From contig CDRNVI010000221.1 of NCBI GenBank assembly GCA_977017575.1, positions 1-23,539 on the forward strand: a stretch of 23,539 nt of DNA, read 5' to 3'. A model generated the notes under the pieces. It searched no databases. It worked only from the letters and a program-made list of their open reading frames with translations, and was not told where the DNA came from. This document shows positions 1-8,154 of the stretch, one piece after another. Origin of the DNA: Paramoeba atlantica. Taxonomy: Eukaryota; Discosea. Both the position numbers and the translations under genes were made by a program. Numbering within the stretch: position 1 is the stretch's first letter; the number at the start of each line of letters is the position of its first letter.

Positions 1-688
1 AAACTTAATAATTTTTTATTGACAGAATATATTTGGTAGTTTCTCTGGGGCGGAGACCTCATAAAATGTAACTGAGGTGTACAAAGGTAATTAAAATTTT
101 ATTAGAAAATTTTGGCGTGTAATGGCTAAAAATTACTTAACTGTGAGATTTACAAATCAAACAGAGATCTTTTTTATTAAAAAGGTCGGTCATAGTGATC
201 CAATATAATTGAATGGAAAATATATTGCTCAACGGATAAAAGGTACGCTAGGGATAACAGGCTTATGACTCCGGAGAGAAGATATCGACGGGGTTGTTTG
301 GCACCTCGATGTCGATTGGTCACATCCTGGTTAAGAAAAATGTTCCAAGGGTAAGGCTGTTCGCCTTTTAAAGTGGCACCTGAATTGGGTTCAGAACGTC
401 GTGAGACAGTTCGGTTCCTATCTACTATTAATTAATTAAAATTGAAGGAATCTTATCTTAGTACGAAAGGACTGGAGAAGGAATATCACTGGTAAATCGG
501 TTGTAATTATAATTGCATAGTCGAGTAGCTAAATATTAATAATATAATTATTGAATTCAATCAGATATAAGAAGATTATCCTAAAATATTTTAAAAGTAT
601 TGATTGTAAAAGATTATTACGAAATTAAGTTATGTGTGTAAGTCCTGTGAAGGATTGAGCTAAATAATTTTAAGAATCAATCTAATTT
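1..688 (+). rRNA. rnl: Mitochondrial large-subunit rRNA, 3' part (domains V-VI)
   Basis: This is the 3' third of the large ribosomal RNA, beginning inside domain V. The peptidyl-transferase region is recognisable: the CTGGGGCGG segment near 47-55, the GGTACGCTAGGGATAACAGG block near 241-260, and the stretch near 285-330 that includes GTTTGGCACCTCGATGTCG. The sarcin-ricin loop appears as AGTACGAAAGGA at about 459-470. The 5' two thirds lie outside the window. The 3' end is set only roughly, where conserved sequence gives way to an A-rich spacer near 680-690. Variable stretches are very AT-rich, as expected for a mitochondrial gene. The order on this strand is large rRNA, two tRNAs, small rRNA. 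Confidence 0.95.
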
Positions 689-815
689 ATAAAAAGAAAA
701 AAGAAAAAAGAAAAAAAATTTCTATATAAGAAAAAATAAAATATATAATATTTTGAAAATATTATATGTAATAAAACAACAAACTTTAAATTAAAGTTTG
801 TAATTTGTAAAACAA
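689..815 (+). other. A-rich spacer with two perfect AT palindromes
   Basis: The spacer between rnl and trnN has a short run of GAAAAAA-type repeats near 696-718. Two perfect palindromes follow, at 743-767 (12-bp arms, one central base) and 780-800 (10-bp arms, one central base). Both could form strong hairpins in the transcript. They may mark the 3' end or the processing point of the large rRNA. I see no open reading frame. Confidence 0.6.
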
Positions 816-888
816 TACTTGGTAGTTTCAATGGTAAAATAATTGGCTGTTAACCAATCAGATGTAGGTTCGAATCCTGCCCAGGTCG
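816..888 (+). tRNA. trnN: Mitochondrial tRNA-Asn (GUU)
   Basis: The cloverleaf folds with a GTTT/AAAT D stem, an anticodon arm with loop CTGTTAA (anticodon GTT, asparagine) and a T arm GTAGG-TTCGAAT-CCTGC at 864-880. The acceptor strands are 816-822 and 881-887. Pairs 2-7 form, one of them a T-G wobble, but position 1 is a T facing C. With G at 888 as discriminator, a 5' edit of U1 to G would restore the stem. Confidence 0.9.
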
Positions 889-902
889 TTGTATAAAAAT
901 AA

Positions 903-990
903 GTTTATGTGGCTGAGTGGTTTAAAGTAATCCTCTTGAAAAGGATCGTATAATTTTAATTATACCGTGGGTTCGAATCCCACCATAATC
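903..990 (+). tRNA. trnS(uga): Mitochondrial tRNA-Ser (UGA)
   Basis: This class II tRNA has a long variable arm (about 948-965) and an anticodon arm ATCCT-CTTGAAA-AGGAT, giving anticodon TGA, which reads UCN serine codons. The T arm is GTGGG-TTCGAAT-CCCAC. Acceptor strands 903-909 and 984-990 pair at positions 1 and 3-7, but position 2 is T facing T. This is a second tRNA whose flaw lies within the first three 5' positions. Confidence 0.9.
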
Positions 991-1049
991 TTAATATAAA
1001 AAAAAGGAAAAAATTTATGTAAATTATATAATATATAATATATTATATA

Positions 1050-2583
1050 TAAATACTTGTATGTTTTATTCTGGCTTTGAGTAAATGCTAGTAGTTCGCT
1101 TAACACATGCTAGTCAATTAAAATTTAAAATTTAAAATTAATGGCGTAAGGGTGAGTAATATATAAAAACGGGACTTATAATTATGTTTATATTATAAAC
1201 TGGTTTATAAAGATTTAGGTAGTTGGAGGTGTAATAGACTAACAAGCCGATAATTCTTAGTTGATCTTAGAAGGAGGTACAACCACATTGGGAATGAGAA
1301 AAGGCCCAAGTTCCATTAGGAGGCAGCAGTGAGGAATATTGAACAATGAGCGAAAGCTTGATTCAGCGAAACTACCTGAATTATGACAATTTATTGAAAA
1401 ATTCTTGTTTAAGTGAGCATAATGAGGTTAAACTTAAGAATAAGCATCGACTAACTTCGTGCCAGCAGTCGCGGTGATACGGAGGATGCGGGTGTTACTC
1501 AGCATTACTGGGCGTAAAGCGTATGATAAGTGGTTTATTTTTTAATAATATAATTTTAAAGGCGTTATTAGTAATAATGAATAAATTATATATTAGTAAA
1601 CTAAGAGTATTATTCAGATATATAGTATTCATAGAGGAAAGGTGAAATTTTATGATACTATGGAGACTATCAGAAGGTGAAAGCTATATATTAGATTTAT
1701 ACTGACACTAAAGTACGAAGGTATGGGTATCAAAGAGGATTAGAGACCCTTGTAGTCCATACAGACAACGATGGATGCTAACTGTAGGAAATATTTTTGT
1801 GGTTTAGCTAACGCGTAAGCATCCCGCCTGGGGAGTATGATCGCAAGATTTGAACTCAAAGAAAGTGGCTGAGATTTGGTACGAACGGTGGAACATGTGG
1901 TTTAATCTGATATAACGCATAAAATCTTACCAATTCTAGATTGAAAAAAATTATAATAAATATAGTAAACTTTATATAATTTTTTTAAGCAGGTGTCGCA
2001 TGGCTGTCGTCAGCTCGTGTAGTGATATGTATGGTTAGGTCCTGTAACGAGTGTAATCCTTACAATATAATAAAATATATGATATATTATTATATTATTA
2101 TATGTTATATTATTATATGTTATATTATTATATTTTATTATATTGTATTATTAATTATATATTAAATGAAATAGAGGAGGACGTCAAGTAGGTATGGCCC
2201 TGATGAATTGGGCTACACACGTGTTACAAAAATAATTACAAAAAAAAAATAAATTGTGAAATTTATTTAAATTATAAAGATTATTATAGTTCGGATTATT
2301 TTTTGAAAATAAAAATATGAAGTTGAAATCGTCAGTAATCGAAAATTAGAATGTTTCGGTGAAATGGGATCCAAATCTAGTACACACTGCCCGTCACGCC
2401 AAGAAAGTTGTTAATATTGGAAAAATTATAATTAATAATTTATATTTATTAATTATTTTTAATCTATTGGAGATAATTAATTTTTAATAAAATATTATTA
2501 ATTATTTAATTTGAATGTATTGATAGTAATCAGGGTGAAGTCGTAACATGGTAGTGGTAGGGGAACCTGCCGCTGGATGGAAA
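1050..2583 (+). rRNA. rns: Mitochondrial small-subunit rRNA
   Basis: This small-subunit rRNA is complete or nearly so. Landmarks in order are the 5' region with AACACATGCTAGTC (about 1101-1114), the GGAGGCAGCAGTGAGG block (about 1319-1334), the 530 loop GTGCCAGCAGTCGCGG (about 1460-1475), ATTAGAGACCC near 1739, TGTCGTCAGCTCGTG near 2005, GGGCTACACACGTG near 2209 and the 3' decoding region GCCCGTCACGCC near 2389. The 3' end, CTGGATGG, lacks the bacterial CCTCC anti-Shine-Dalgarno sequence. A variable helix near 2065-2165 is swollen by AT repeats. The exact ends are estimates. Confidence 0.95.
2066..2165 (+). repeat. AT-rich tandem repeat inside the small rRNA
   Basis: This variable region lies between the conserved GTAACGAG and GAGGACGTCAAG blocks, at a helix 39 / V7-like position. 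It is almost pure AT and includes a 15-base unit, TATGTTATATTATTA, repeated head to tail at 2101-2115 and 2116-2130, with degenerate partial copies on both sides. Replication slippage in a tolerant rRNA loop is the simplest origin. Confidence 0.7.
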
Positions 2584-2686
2584 ATAAATTTATATTTTTT
2601 TAAAGGTAAGCTTATCGAACCCCTTTAAAATATTATATATTAAATTATATTCTCGTAAAAATTTTTTATAAGAGTGTATAATTTAT
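2584..2686 (+). ncRNA. Possible divergent mitochondrial 5S rRNA
   Basis: The segment sits directly after rns, and its ends can pair: 2584-2594 with 2677-2686, a 10-bp helix with one bulge. Inside it, TTTAAAGG (2599-2606) pairs perfectly with CCTTTAAA (2622-2629) around a 15-base loop that contains CGAAC (2616-2620). In 5S rRNA, loop C carries a CCGAAC sequence at about this distance from the 5' end. The total of about 103 bases and the AAGAGTGTA near the 3' helix, which recalls the GAGAGTAGG of 5S domain gamma, also fit. Divergent 5S rRNAs are known in amoebozoan mitochondria. This is pattern matching by eye; a simple rRNA 3' hairpin plus chance pairing is the alternative. Confidence 0.35.
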
Positions 2687-2707
2687 ATTAATACAAATCA
2701 TATTTTA

Positions 2708-2796
2708 GGTGAGTTGACCGAGTGGTTGAAGGTGTCGATCTGCTAAATCGATATATTATTCATATAATATCATGGGTTCGAATCCCATACTTACCT
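2708..2796 (+). tRNA. trnS(gcu): Mitochondrial tRNA-Ser (GCU)
   Basis: This class II tRNA has the anticodon arm TCGAT-CTGCTAA-ATCGA (anticodon GCT, AGY serine codons), an AT-rich variable arm and the T arm ATGGG-TTCGAAT-CCCAT. The acceptor strands 2708-2714 and 2789-2795 pair at all seven positions with one G-T wobble. Unlike the other three tRNAs here it has no 5' mismatch. Confidence 0.9.
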
Positions 2797-2829
2797 TATA
2801 AAAAAATAATTTGTAATTAAAAAAAGTTT

Positions 2830-2902
2830 TTGGGGGTAGCTCAGTAGGTAGAGCGAAAGCCTGAAAAGCTTTAGGTCATTGGTTCAAACCCAATTCTCCA
2901 CA
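2830..2902 (+). tRNA. trnF: Mitochondrial tRNA-Phe (GAA)
   Basis: The cloverleaf has D stem GCTC/GAGC, anticodon arm AAAGC-CTGAAAA-GCTTT (anticodon GAA, phenylalanine) and T arm ATTGG-TTCAAAC-CCAAT. The acceptor strands are 2830-2836 and 2895-2901 with discriminator A2902. Pairs 2-7 form with two G-T wobbles, but position 1 is T facing C, as in the tRNA-Asn. Confidence 0.9.
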
Positions 2903-3151
2903 TAAAACTTATATTAAATTTAATTATATATGGAATCATTAAAAAGAAAAAGAAAGAAAATTAAAAAAATAGAAAAAGTTTAAAAAAATAGAAAAATTAA
3001 GGAAAGAAATAATACAAATATGTTTGAAAAAAAGAAAGTTTAATAAAAAATAGAAAAATTAAATTAATAAAAATTAATAGATTTAAATTACCTTCAGTTA
3101 CTTGATTATATAAAAAAAGGTTTAATATAAAATTAAAAAGCAAGTATATAT
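2903..3151 (+). other. A-rich spacer with possible ORF remnant
   Basis: The stretch is dominated by runs of A and G, with repeats of the form AAAAATAGAAAAA. Short Lys-rich frames begin with an ATG at about 2930 and move between frames. A more gene-like stretch (about 3016-3177, no ATG) encodes NRFKLPSVTWLYKKRFNIKL. It could be the tail of an unrecognised ribosomal protein gene broken by run-length errors; rps13 often precedes rps11, but I do not see its C-terminal RGQRT motif. I cannot name it. Confidence 0.3.
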
Positions 3152-3602
3152 ATGCAGCAAAATTATCTTTTTTTTAAAAAAAGATATTTATTTATTAATA
3201 TACTAAAAAATTTTTTAAAGGGTTCAAAATTAGATTGGTTATCTTTGAAATTTTTGTACTATTAATTTAATATTAAAATTTAGAAAAAATACTTATTTAA
3301 ATTTTTCGCATATTAATGGTAATGTAATAAAAAATTTTTCATGTGGTTTTTATTATAAAAAATCATTAAAAAAAACATATTTTGCTTTAAATTCATTAAT
3401 TGTAGCTTCAAAAATTGATTTTAAATATTTATATATGAAAAAATGATTCATATTAAATATAATTTATAAATATTATACTCGTAAAATTTTGAGAAATTTA
3501 AAAGAATTATTTGAGACTACACCTTATAATTTAAAATTTATTAATTTTATAAAATCAAAAGCTCATAATGGTATAAGAAAGAAAAAGAGAAGAAGAAAAT
3601 AA
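3152..3602 (+). CDS. rps11: Mitochondrial ribosomal protein S11, one frameshift
   Basis: S11 is a protein of the small-subunit platform. The C-terminus reads KSKAHNGIRKKKRRRK, matching the conserved PHNGCRPxKxRR end of S11. Further upstream, NTYLNFSHINGNVIKNFSCG matches the S11 strand NTIVTITDxxGNVxxWSSxG. The ATG at 3152 opens a frame that stops at 3263-3265, while the S11 frame lies one base over; one surplus base, perhaps in the five Ts at 3251-3255, separates them. The joined product would be about 149 residues, a normal length. TGA is used as Trp. An alternative is a start downstream of the break at a non-ATG codon, making the upstream frame unrelated. Identity is firm for the C-terminal half and less sure for the N-terminus. 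Confidence 0.75.
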
Positions 3603-3605
3603 TAA

Positions 3606-3930
3606 ATGAAAAAGAAAAAAATTATAAATTATTTAGATAATTCTTTTTTAAGTTTATTATCTATAGAATATAAAAAAAAATTAAATAATAATATATCTAT
3701 TGAATTAAAGTATTTTTATTGATTATATAAGAATGTATATATACGTAATATTAAAGGATTAATTATAAATTTTAATAAAAAACAATATTTAAATATGGAA
3801 AGTTTTTTATTATATTATAGGTATAAAAAATATACGATTAAATCAATTATATTTTGTTACTTCACCTTTTAATCTATTTTTAAAATATAAAATTAGTAAT
3901 ATTAAAAAATATAAATTATATATATTATAA
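3606..3930 (+). CDS. rpl19: Ribosomal protein L19-like, one frameshift
   Basis: L19 lies at the 30S-50S interface of bacterial-type ribosomes. The ATG frame encodes ELKYFYWLYK then RNIKGLIINFNKKQYLNMES, which resembles L19's basic strand and its F(E/K)GVVI turn. After one base is skipped, possibly in the six As at 3825-3830, it reads RLNQLYFVTSPFNLFLKYKI and ends KKYKLYIL, matching the L19 pattern VxxxFxxxSPxIxxI and the KAKLYYL end. About 107 residues, close to bacterial L19 (about 115). It starts 3 bases after rps11 stops and ends 12 bases before nad9. The call rests on motif order rather than strong identity; an unknown ORF is the alternative. Mitochondrial rpl19 is rare outside jakobids as far as I know. 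Confidence 0.5.
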
Positions 3931-3942
3931 ATAAAAAAAAAT

Positions 3943-4533
3943 ATGTTATTAAAAAAAAATAGTAATAATTATGCTGTAAATTATATATTAAATTTACTAA
4001 TTAAATATATTTCGCATATAAAAATAACAGATGAATTTATTAAAATTAAATTAGTATCAAAAGATTATTTAGGTTTTGTTTTAAATATTTTTAATAAGCA
4101 TACTTTTTTAAGATATAAGGTAATAACTGATATTTGCTGTAGTGATTTTATTGATAGAGCTAAACGTTTTGAAATTGATTATAATTTATTAAGTATAGAT
4201 TATAATTCTAGATTAATTATTTCTGTATCTTGTGATAAATTAGATGTTATAAGATCTATTACTGATATTTATTTAGGTGCCGATTGGTTAGAACGTGAAG
4301 TTTGAGATATGTATGGTATTTTTTTCATGGGTCATAAAGATTTAAGACGTATATTAACCGATTATGGTTTTGAAGGTTATCCGTTTCGTAAAGATTTTCC
4401 TTTAAATGGTTATTTAGAAATAAGGTATGATGAAGATAAACAATATTTGATTTATGAGCCTATTGAATTAATGCAAAATATGAGATCATATAGTTTTACT
4501 AATCCTTTATTAAATAAAAAATATATACTTTAA
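3943..4533 (+). CDS. nad9: NADH dehydrogenase subunit 9 (complex I 30-kDa/NuoC)
   Basis: This is a peripheral-arm subunit of respiratory complex I, in the matrix. The family signature is plain: [20 protein letters not shown] followed by [20 protein letters not shown], then [19 protein letters not shown]. The reading frame crosses a TGA at 4303-4305 exactly where every Nad9 has tryptophan (REVWDMYG), which is strong evidence for TGA=Trp. The product is 196 residues, a normal size, with the start at the ATG just downstream of the rpl19-like gene. It is followed after 4 bases by nad7, the same pairing as nuoC-nuoD in bacteria. Confidence 0.97.
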
Positions 4534-4537
4534 AAAC

Positions 4538-5723
4538 GTGAATAAAATATTTAAAAAAATAAAAACTTTTACAATTAATTTTGGACCACAGCATCCAGCA
4601 GCTCATGGAGTTTTAAGATTAATATTAGAATTAAATGGTGAAATTATAGAAAGAGCTGATCCTCATATAGGATTATTACATAGAGGTACTGAAAAATTAA
4701 TAGAATATAAGACTTTTATACAAGCTTTACCTTATTTTGATAGATTAGATTATGTATCTATGATGGCTCAAGAACATTGTTATTCATTAGCTGTAGAAAC
4801 TTTAAGTTCTACTAATGTACCTATAAGAGCAAAGATGATACGTATGATTTTTGGTGAAATAACTAGAATATTAAATCATATTTTAGGGTTAACTACACAT
4901 GCGTTAGATGTTGGAGCGATGACACCTTTTTTATGACTTTTTGAAGAACGTGAAAAATTAATGGAATTTTACGAAAGGGTATCAGGTGCTAGAATGCATG
5001 CAGCATATATAAGACCAGGAGGTATTAGTCAAGATATACCTATGTCTTTTTGTGATGATTTATATAAATTTACACAAAATTTTATTAACTCTTTAATGGA
5101 AATGGAAGAATTATTAAATAGAAATAGAATATGAAAGCAACGTTTAGTTGATGTAGGTATATTAGATTATAATCAAGCACAAACTTGAGGTTGTAGTGGA
5201 GTTATTTTAAGAGGATCTGGTATTCCTTGAGATATTAGAAAAAGTGAACCTTATGAATTATATAATGAAGTTGATTTTAAATCTTATATAGGAAATAAAG
5301 GTGATTGTTTTGATAGATTTTTAATTAGATTAAAAGAAATGCATGAGAGTTTAAAAATAATTTTACAACTTTTAAATAATTTAAAAGAAGGTCCTATTTC
5401 AAATTACAATAATAAATTAACTATACCTTCAAGATCATTAATGAAGTTTTCTATGGAATCTTTAATACATCATTTTAAATTATTTACAGAAGGTGTTAAT
5501 ATACCTTTTAATGATGTTTATAGATCTATAGAAGCTCCTAAAGGGGAATTTGGTGTTTTTTTTAGTTTCGGGAGGATTAAATAGACCGGTAAGATGTAAG
5601 ATAAAAGCACCAGGGTTTAATCATTTACAATTATTAGATACATTATCAAAAGGACATATGATAGCCGACGTTGTTACTATTATAGGTACTTTAGATATAG
5701 TTTTTGGGGAGGTTGATCGTTAA
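4538..5723 (+). CDS. nad7: NADH dehydrogenase subunit 7 (complex I 49-kDa/NuoD), one frameshift
   Basis: This is the 49-kDa core subunit of complex I that helps form the quinone site. Motifs in order are [78 protein letters not shown] and RGSGIPWDIRK. After the break come [18 protein letters not shown] and [20 protein letters not shown] with the usual DR C-terminus. Several TGA codons fall at conserved tryptophans. The run of eight Ts at 5556-5563 holds one base too many: with seven, [14 protein letters not shown] reads straight through to TAA at 5721-5723, giving about 394 residues, the family norm. GTG at 4538 is taken as the start because it directly precedes the conserved N-terminus and follows nad9. 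Confidence 0.95.
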
Positions 5724-5756
5724 TCAAATATTAATATAATATTAAATATTATATAT

Positions 5757-6212
5757 ATGCAAAAAAAATTAAATCGATTTTTTAATTTAAGAATTAATTC
5801 TAGAGGTGCCGCTTTTGAAAATTTAAATATAGGACCTAATTTAAGTCCTTATATGAATAGAGAGAAAATCAAAGAATTTTGTAATGAATTTAATAAACAA
5901 ACTTTTATATATAGATCGGAAGATTTATTAATATATGTTAGATTATTTTTATATACTGATAAATCATTTGTTTTTTTAATAAAAGGACCTTCTTTTAGTA
6001 CTTTATTAAAATTGGTTTGAAATATTATGAGTTTAACTAATAAAAATATTATGGAAAATTCAATTACATTAAGAAGTCTATATGATATTGTTATATTGCG
6101 TAATTATTATTGATTTAAATTATATAATAATTTAAATCAAAATTGAATAAAATTGCGATTTAAAAATAGTTTTTTTTCTATATCAAATTTACAAATTAAT
6201 AAAATTATATAA
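5757..6212 (+). CDS. rpl11: Mitochondrial ribosomal protein L11
   Basis: L11 forms the GTPase-associated stalk base of the large subunit. The N-terminal domain shows NLNIGPNLSPYMNREKIKEF then CNEFNKQT, aligning with L11's APPVGPALGxxGxNIxxFCKxFN. FLIKGPSFSTLLK corresponds to its IKTPPxSxLLKKA. Reading through three TGA codons as Trp (first at 6018-6020) gives 151 residues, close to the usual 140-150. The C-terminal domain is divergent, lacking an obvious GTARSMG loop. It follows nad7 by 33 bases and precedes the unidentified ORF that leads to rps12, an arrangement that echoes the bacterial rpl11 to rps12 order. Confidence 0.85.
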
Positions 6213-6218
6213 AAAAAT

Positions 6219-6599
6219 ATGAATAATAATATTATAGCTTTTTTTTATGTAAATCAATATAAATCGTTTAATAATTTTGAACAAATTTATTTAAACATAA
6301 TGAATTTATCTAATATTAATTTATTATATAAAATTTTTGTTAATATTAAATATTTTCTAATTATTAATAAGAAATATTTTAAAGATTATTTTACTAATCT
6401 TTTAAATAATGATGAATTATTATTTTTATGATATAAAAATAAATTATATAGTAAAGGAACTTTAGAACAAATAAATAATAGTTTGTTATTAAATTTAAAT
6501 AAAAAGTATTATTTATTTAATGAATTAATGAAATTCAATTATGAAAAAAAAATTATTAATACGTTAATAATATTTAAATATAAATTATGGCTTCGTTAA
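6219..6599 (+). CDS. Unidentified mitochondrial ORF (rpl10-like by position)
   Basis: The ATG at 6219, six bases after rpl11, opens 126 codons with one internal TGA (Trp), and its TAA at 6597-6599 overlaps the start of rps12 by 13 bases. The protein is rich in Asn, Ile, Leu, Lys and Tyr with no clear motif. In bacteria and gene-rich mitochondria the genes between rpl11 and rps12 are rpl1, rpl10 (and rpl12), rpoB and rpoC. The opening [20 protein letters not shown], a strand followed by a helix, is loosely like the first strand and helix of L10. That is a positional guess only; a lineage-specific ORF is equally possible. Tight packing with both neighbours argues that it is a real gene. Confidence 0.55.
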
Positions 6600-6997
6600 A
6601 TCAATTAATAAGAAATAAAGGCAGAGTAAAAAAAAAAAGACGTACAAAAGTTCTTTTGTTAGATTCTTGTCCACAAAAAAGAGGTGTTTGTATTGAAATT
6701 AGAAATAGTGTTAGTCCAAAGAAACCAAATTCCGCTAAAAGAAAAGTAGCAAAAATAAGGTTATCAACAGGTAAAAAATTAATAGCAGTTATACCAGGTC
6801 AAGGTCATAATTTACAAAAATATTCAGTTGTTATGATTAGAGGAGGACGTGCTAGAGATATTCCAGGTGTACGTTATAAATTGATAAAAGGAAAATATGA
6901 TTTTAGTAATTGAGAACGTGAAGAACGAAATAAAAGTCGTTCTAAATATGGTTTGAAAAAAAAAAAGAAGGAAGGAAAGATTTTAAAAGATGAATAA
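6587..6997 (+). CDS. rps12: Mitochondrial ribosomal protein S12
   Basis: S12 is a decoding-centre protein of the small subunit. Near the N-terminus is [18 protein letters not shown], and after it [71 protein letters not shown], all classic S12. The frame continues through TGA at 6911-6913 (Trp) into [10 protein letters not shown], the conserved S12 end, followed by a Lys-rich tail. The total is 136 residues. The ATG at 6587 lies inside the end of the preceding ORF, and the 3' end overlaps rps7 by 8 bases. An eleven-A run near 6628 is in frame here, so not every long run is disrupted. Confidence 0.97.
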
Positions 6998-7409
6998 TTG
7001 AATAAAATATTTAATACAATTATTAATAAGAAAAGGAAAAAAACAACGAATTATATTAAGTTTAGAGAAAATTTTTATTAATATAAAAAAAATATATGGT
7101 TGTTTAAATACTTTTTTTAAACAAATAGAAACTAATATATTCATTAGAATGTTTTGTTATATTAAAAAAGTAGGAGGTAAAAAATTATTAATACCACATA
7201 TTTTAAAATCAAAAGATTCTATACCATATTCTGTTAAATTAATAGTTAGATCTATTAATTCTAGAACTGAGCGAAAATTTCAAGAACGTATTCAAAATGA
7301 ATTAATAGATGTATATAATAATAAAGGTTTATCTATAAAAAAAAAAAATGATATGTATAGATTAATAGAAGCAAATTATACTAATATTAGATTTAAAAGA
7401 AAAAAATAA
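6990..7409 (+). CDS. rps7: Mitochondrial ribosomal protein S7
   Basis: S7 starts head-domain assembly on the small rRNA. I start it at the ATG at 6990, overlapping the end of rps12, because the frame from there passes a TGA (Trp, 6999-7001) and includes the family's N-terminal LLIRKGKKQRIILSLEKIF helix, which a later ATG at 7149 would lose. The body contains KKVGGKKLLIPHILKSKDS and the conserved RSINSRTERKFQERIQNEL, ending IEANYTNIRFKRKK, close to the S7 C-terminal ANKAFAHYRW helix. The length is 139 residues against about 150 usual. rps12-rps7 is the bacterial str-operon order. Confidence 0.9.
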
Positions 7410-7412
7410 TAT

Positions 7413-8154
7413 ATGTTAAAAAGGAAAAAACAGTCAAAAACAATAAAATATTTAACATTTGGTTTAAAAAATTATGCAGGAGTTAATAATATGGGTCATA
7501 AAACAGTTAAATCAAAGGGAACTAGAGTTAAAAAGAAATATAGATTAATTGATTTTTTTAGAACTTACGTTGATATACCTGCAATGGTATTAAGAATTGA
7601 GTATGATCCTAATAGATCTGCAAATATAGCTTTAATATGTTATAAAAATGGATTTTTATCTTATATTTTAGCAGCCGAAGGTTTGAAAGAAGGTATGGTT
7701 TTAAATTCAGTAGATAAAATTGTTGGTTCTACATATCCTTTAGTAAATATAAAATTTGGTTCTTTTATATCTTGTATGGAATTAAAAAAAAAAAGGAAGT
7801 AAAGTAGCTAGATCTGCAGGTTCTTTTTGTTTATTAATATCACAAATAAATGAAAATTATTATTTAATAAGATTTCCTTCTGGTTTAGAAAAATTAATTT
7901 TTAAATATAATAAAGCTATGATAGGTATTGTATCAAATAGAGGGCATAATTTAATAAAAAAAGGTAAAGCGGGTGTTAATATAAGATTAGGTAAAAAATC
8001 AACAGTTAGAGGTGTAGCAAAAAATTGTGTAGATCACCCTAATGGTGGTGGTAGAGGTAAAACTTCTCCATGAGTCGATTGTCCAAATTTTACAAGACGT
8101 GTATTAAAATTTGTACCTACAACTAAGAAAAAAAAAAAAAATGAATTTAAATAA
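7413..8154 (+). CDS. rpl2: Mitochondrial ribosomal protein L2, one frameshift
   Basis: L2 is needed near the peptidyl-transferase centre. The N-terminal half shows YRLIDFFRTYVDIPAMVLRI then EYDPNRSANIALICYKNG, the L2 RIEYDPNRSAxIALxxY core. The C-terminal half shows SKVARSAGSF, RLGKKSTVRGVAKNCVDHPN and GGGRGKTSPW, matching RGVAMNPVDHPHGGGEGR. The halves lie in frames one base apart, joined at the eleven As at 7784-7794: with ten, MELKKKKGSKVARSAG reads through. The repaired length would be about 246 residues with TAA at 8152-8154. A TGA encodes the conserved Trp after TSP. It overlaps the rps19 start by 14 bases in this reading, though a 14-A run there makes the exact end uncertain. Confidence 0.93.

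Noticed and set aside
2930-3150. rps13 upstream of rps11
   Set aside because: Expected by gene order, but the conserved C-terminal RGQRT-type motif is not visible in any frame.
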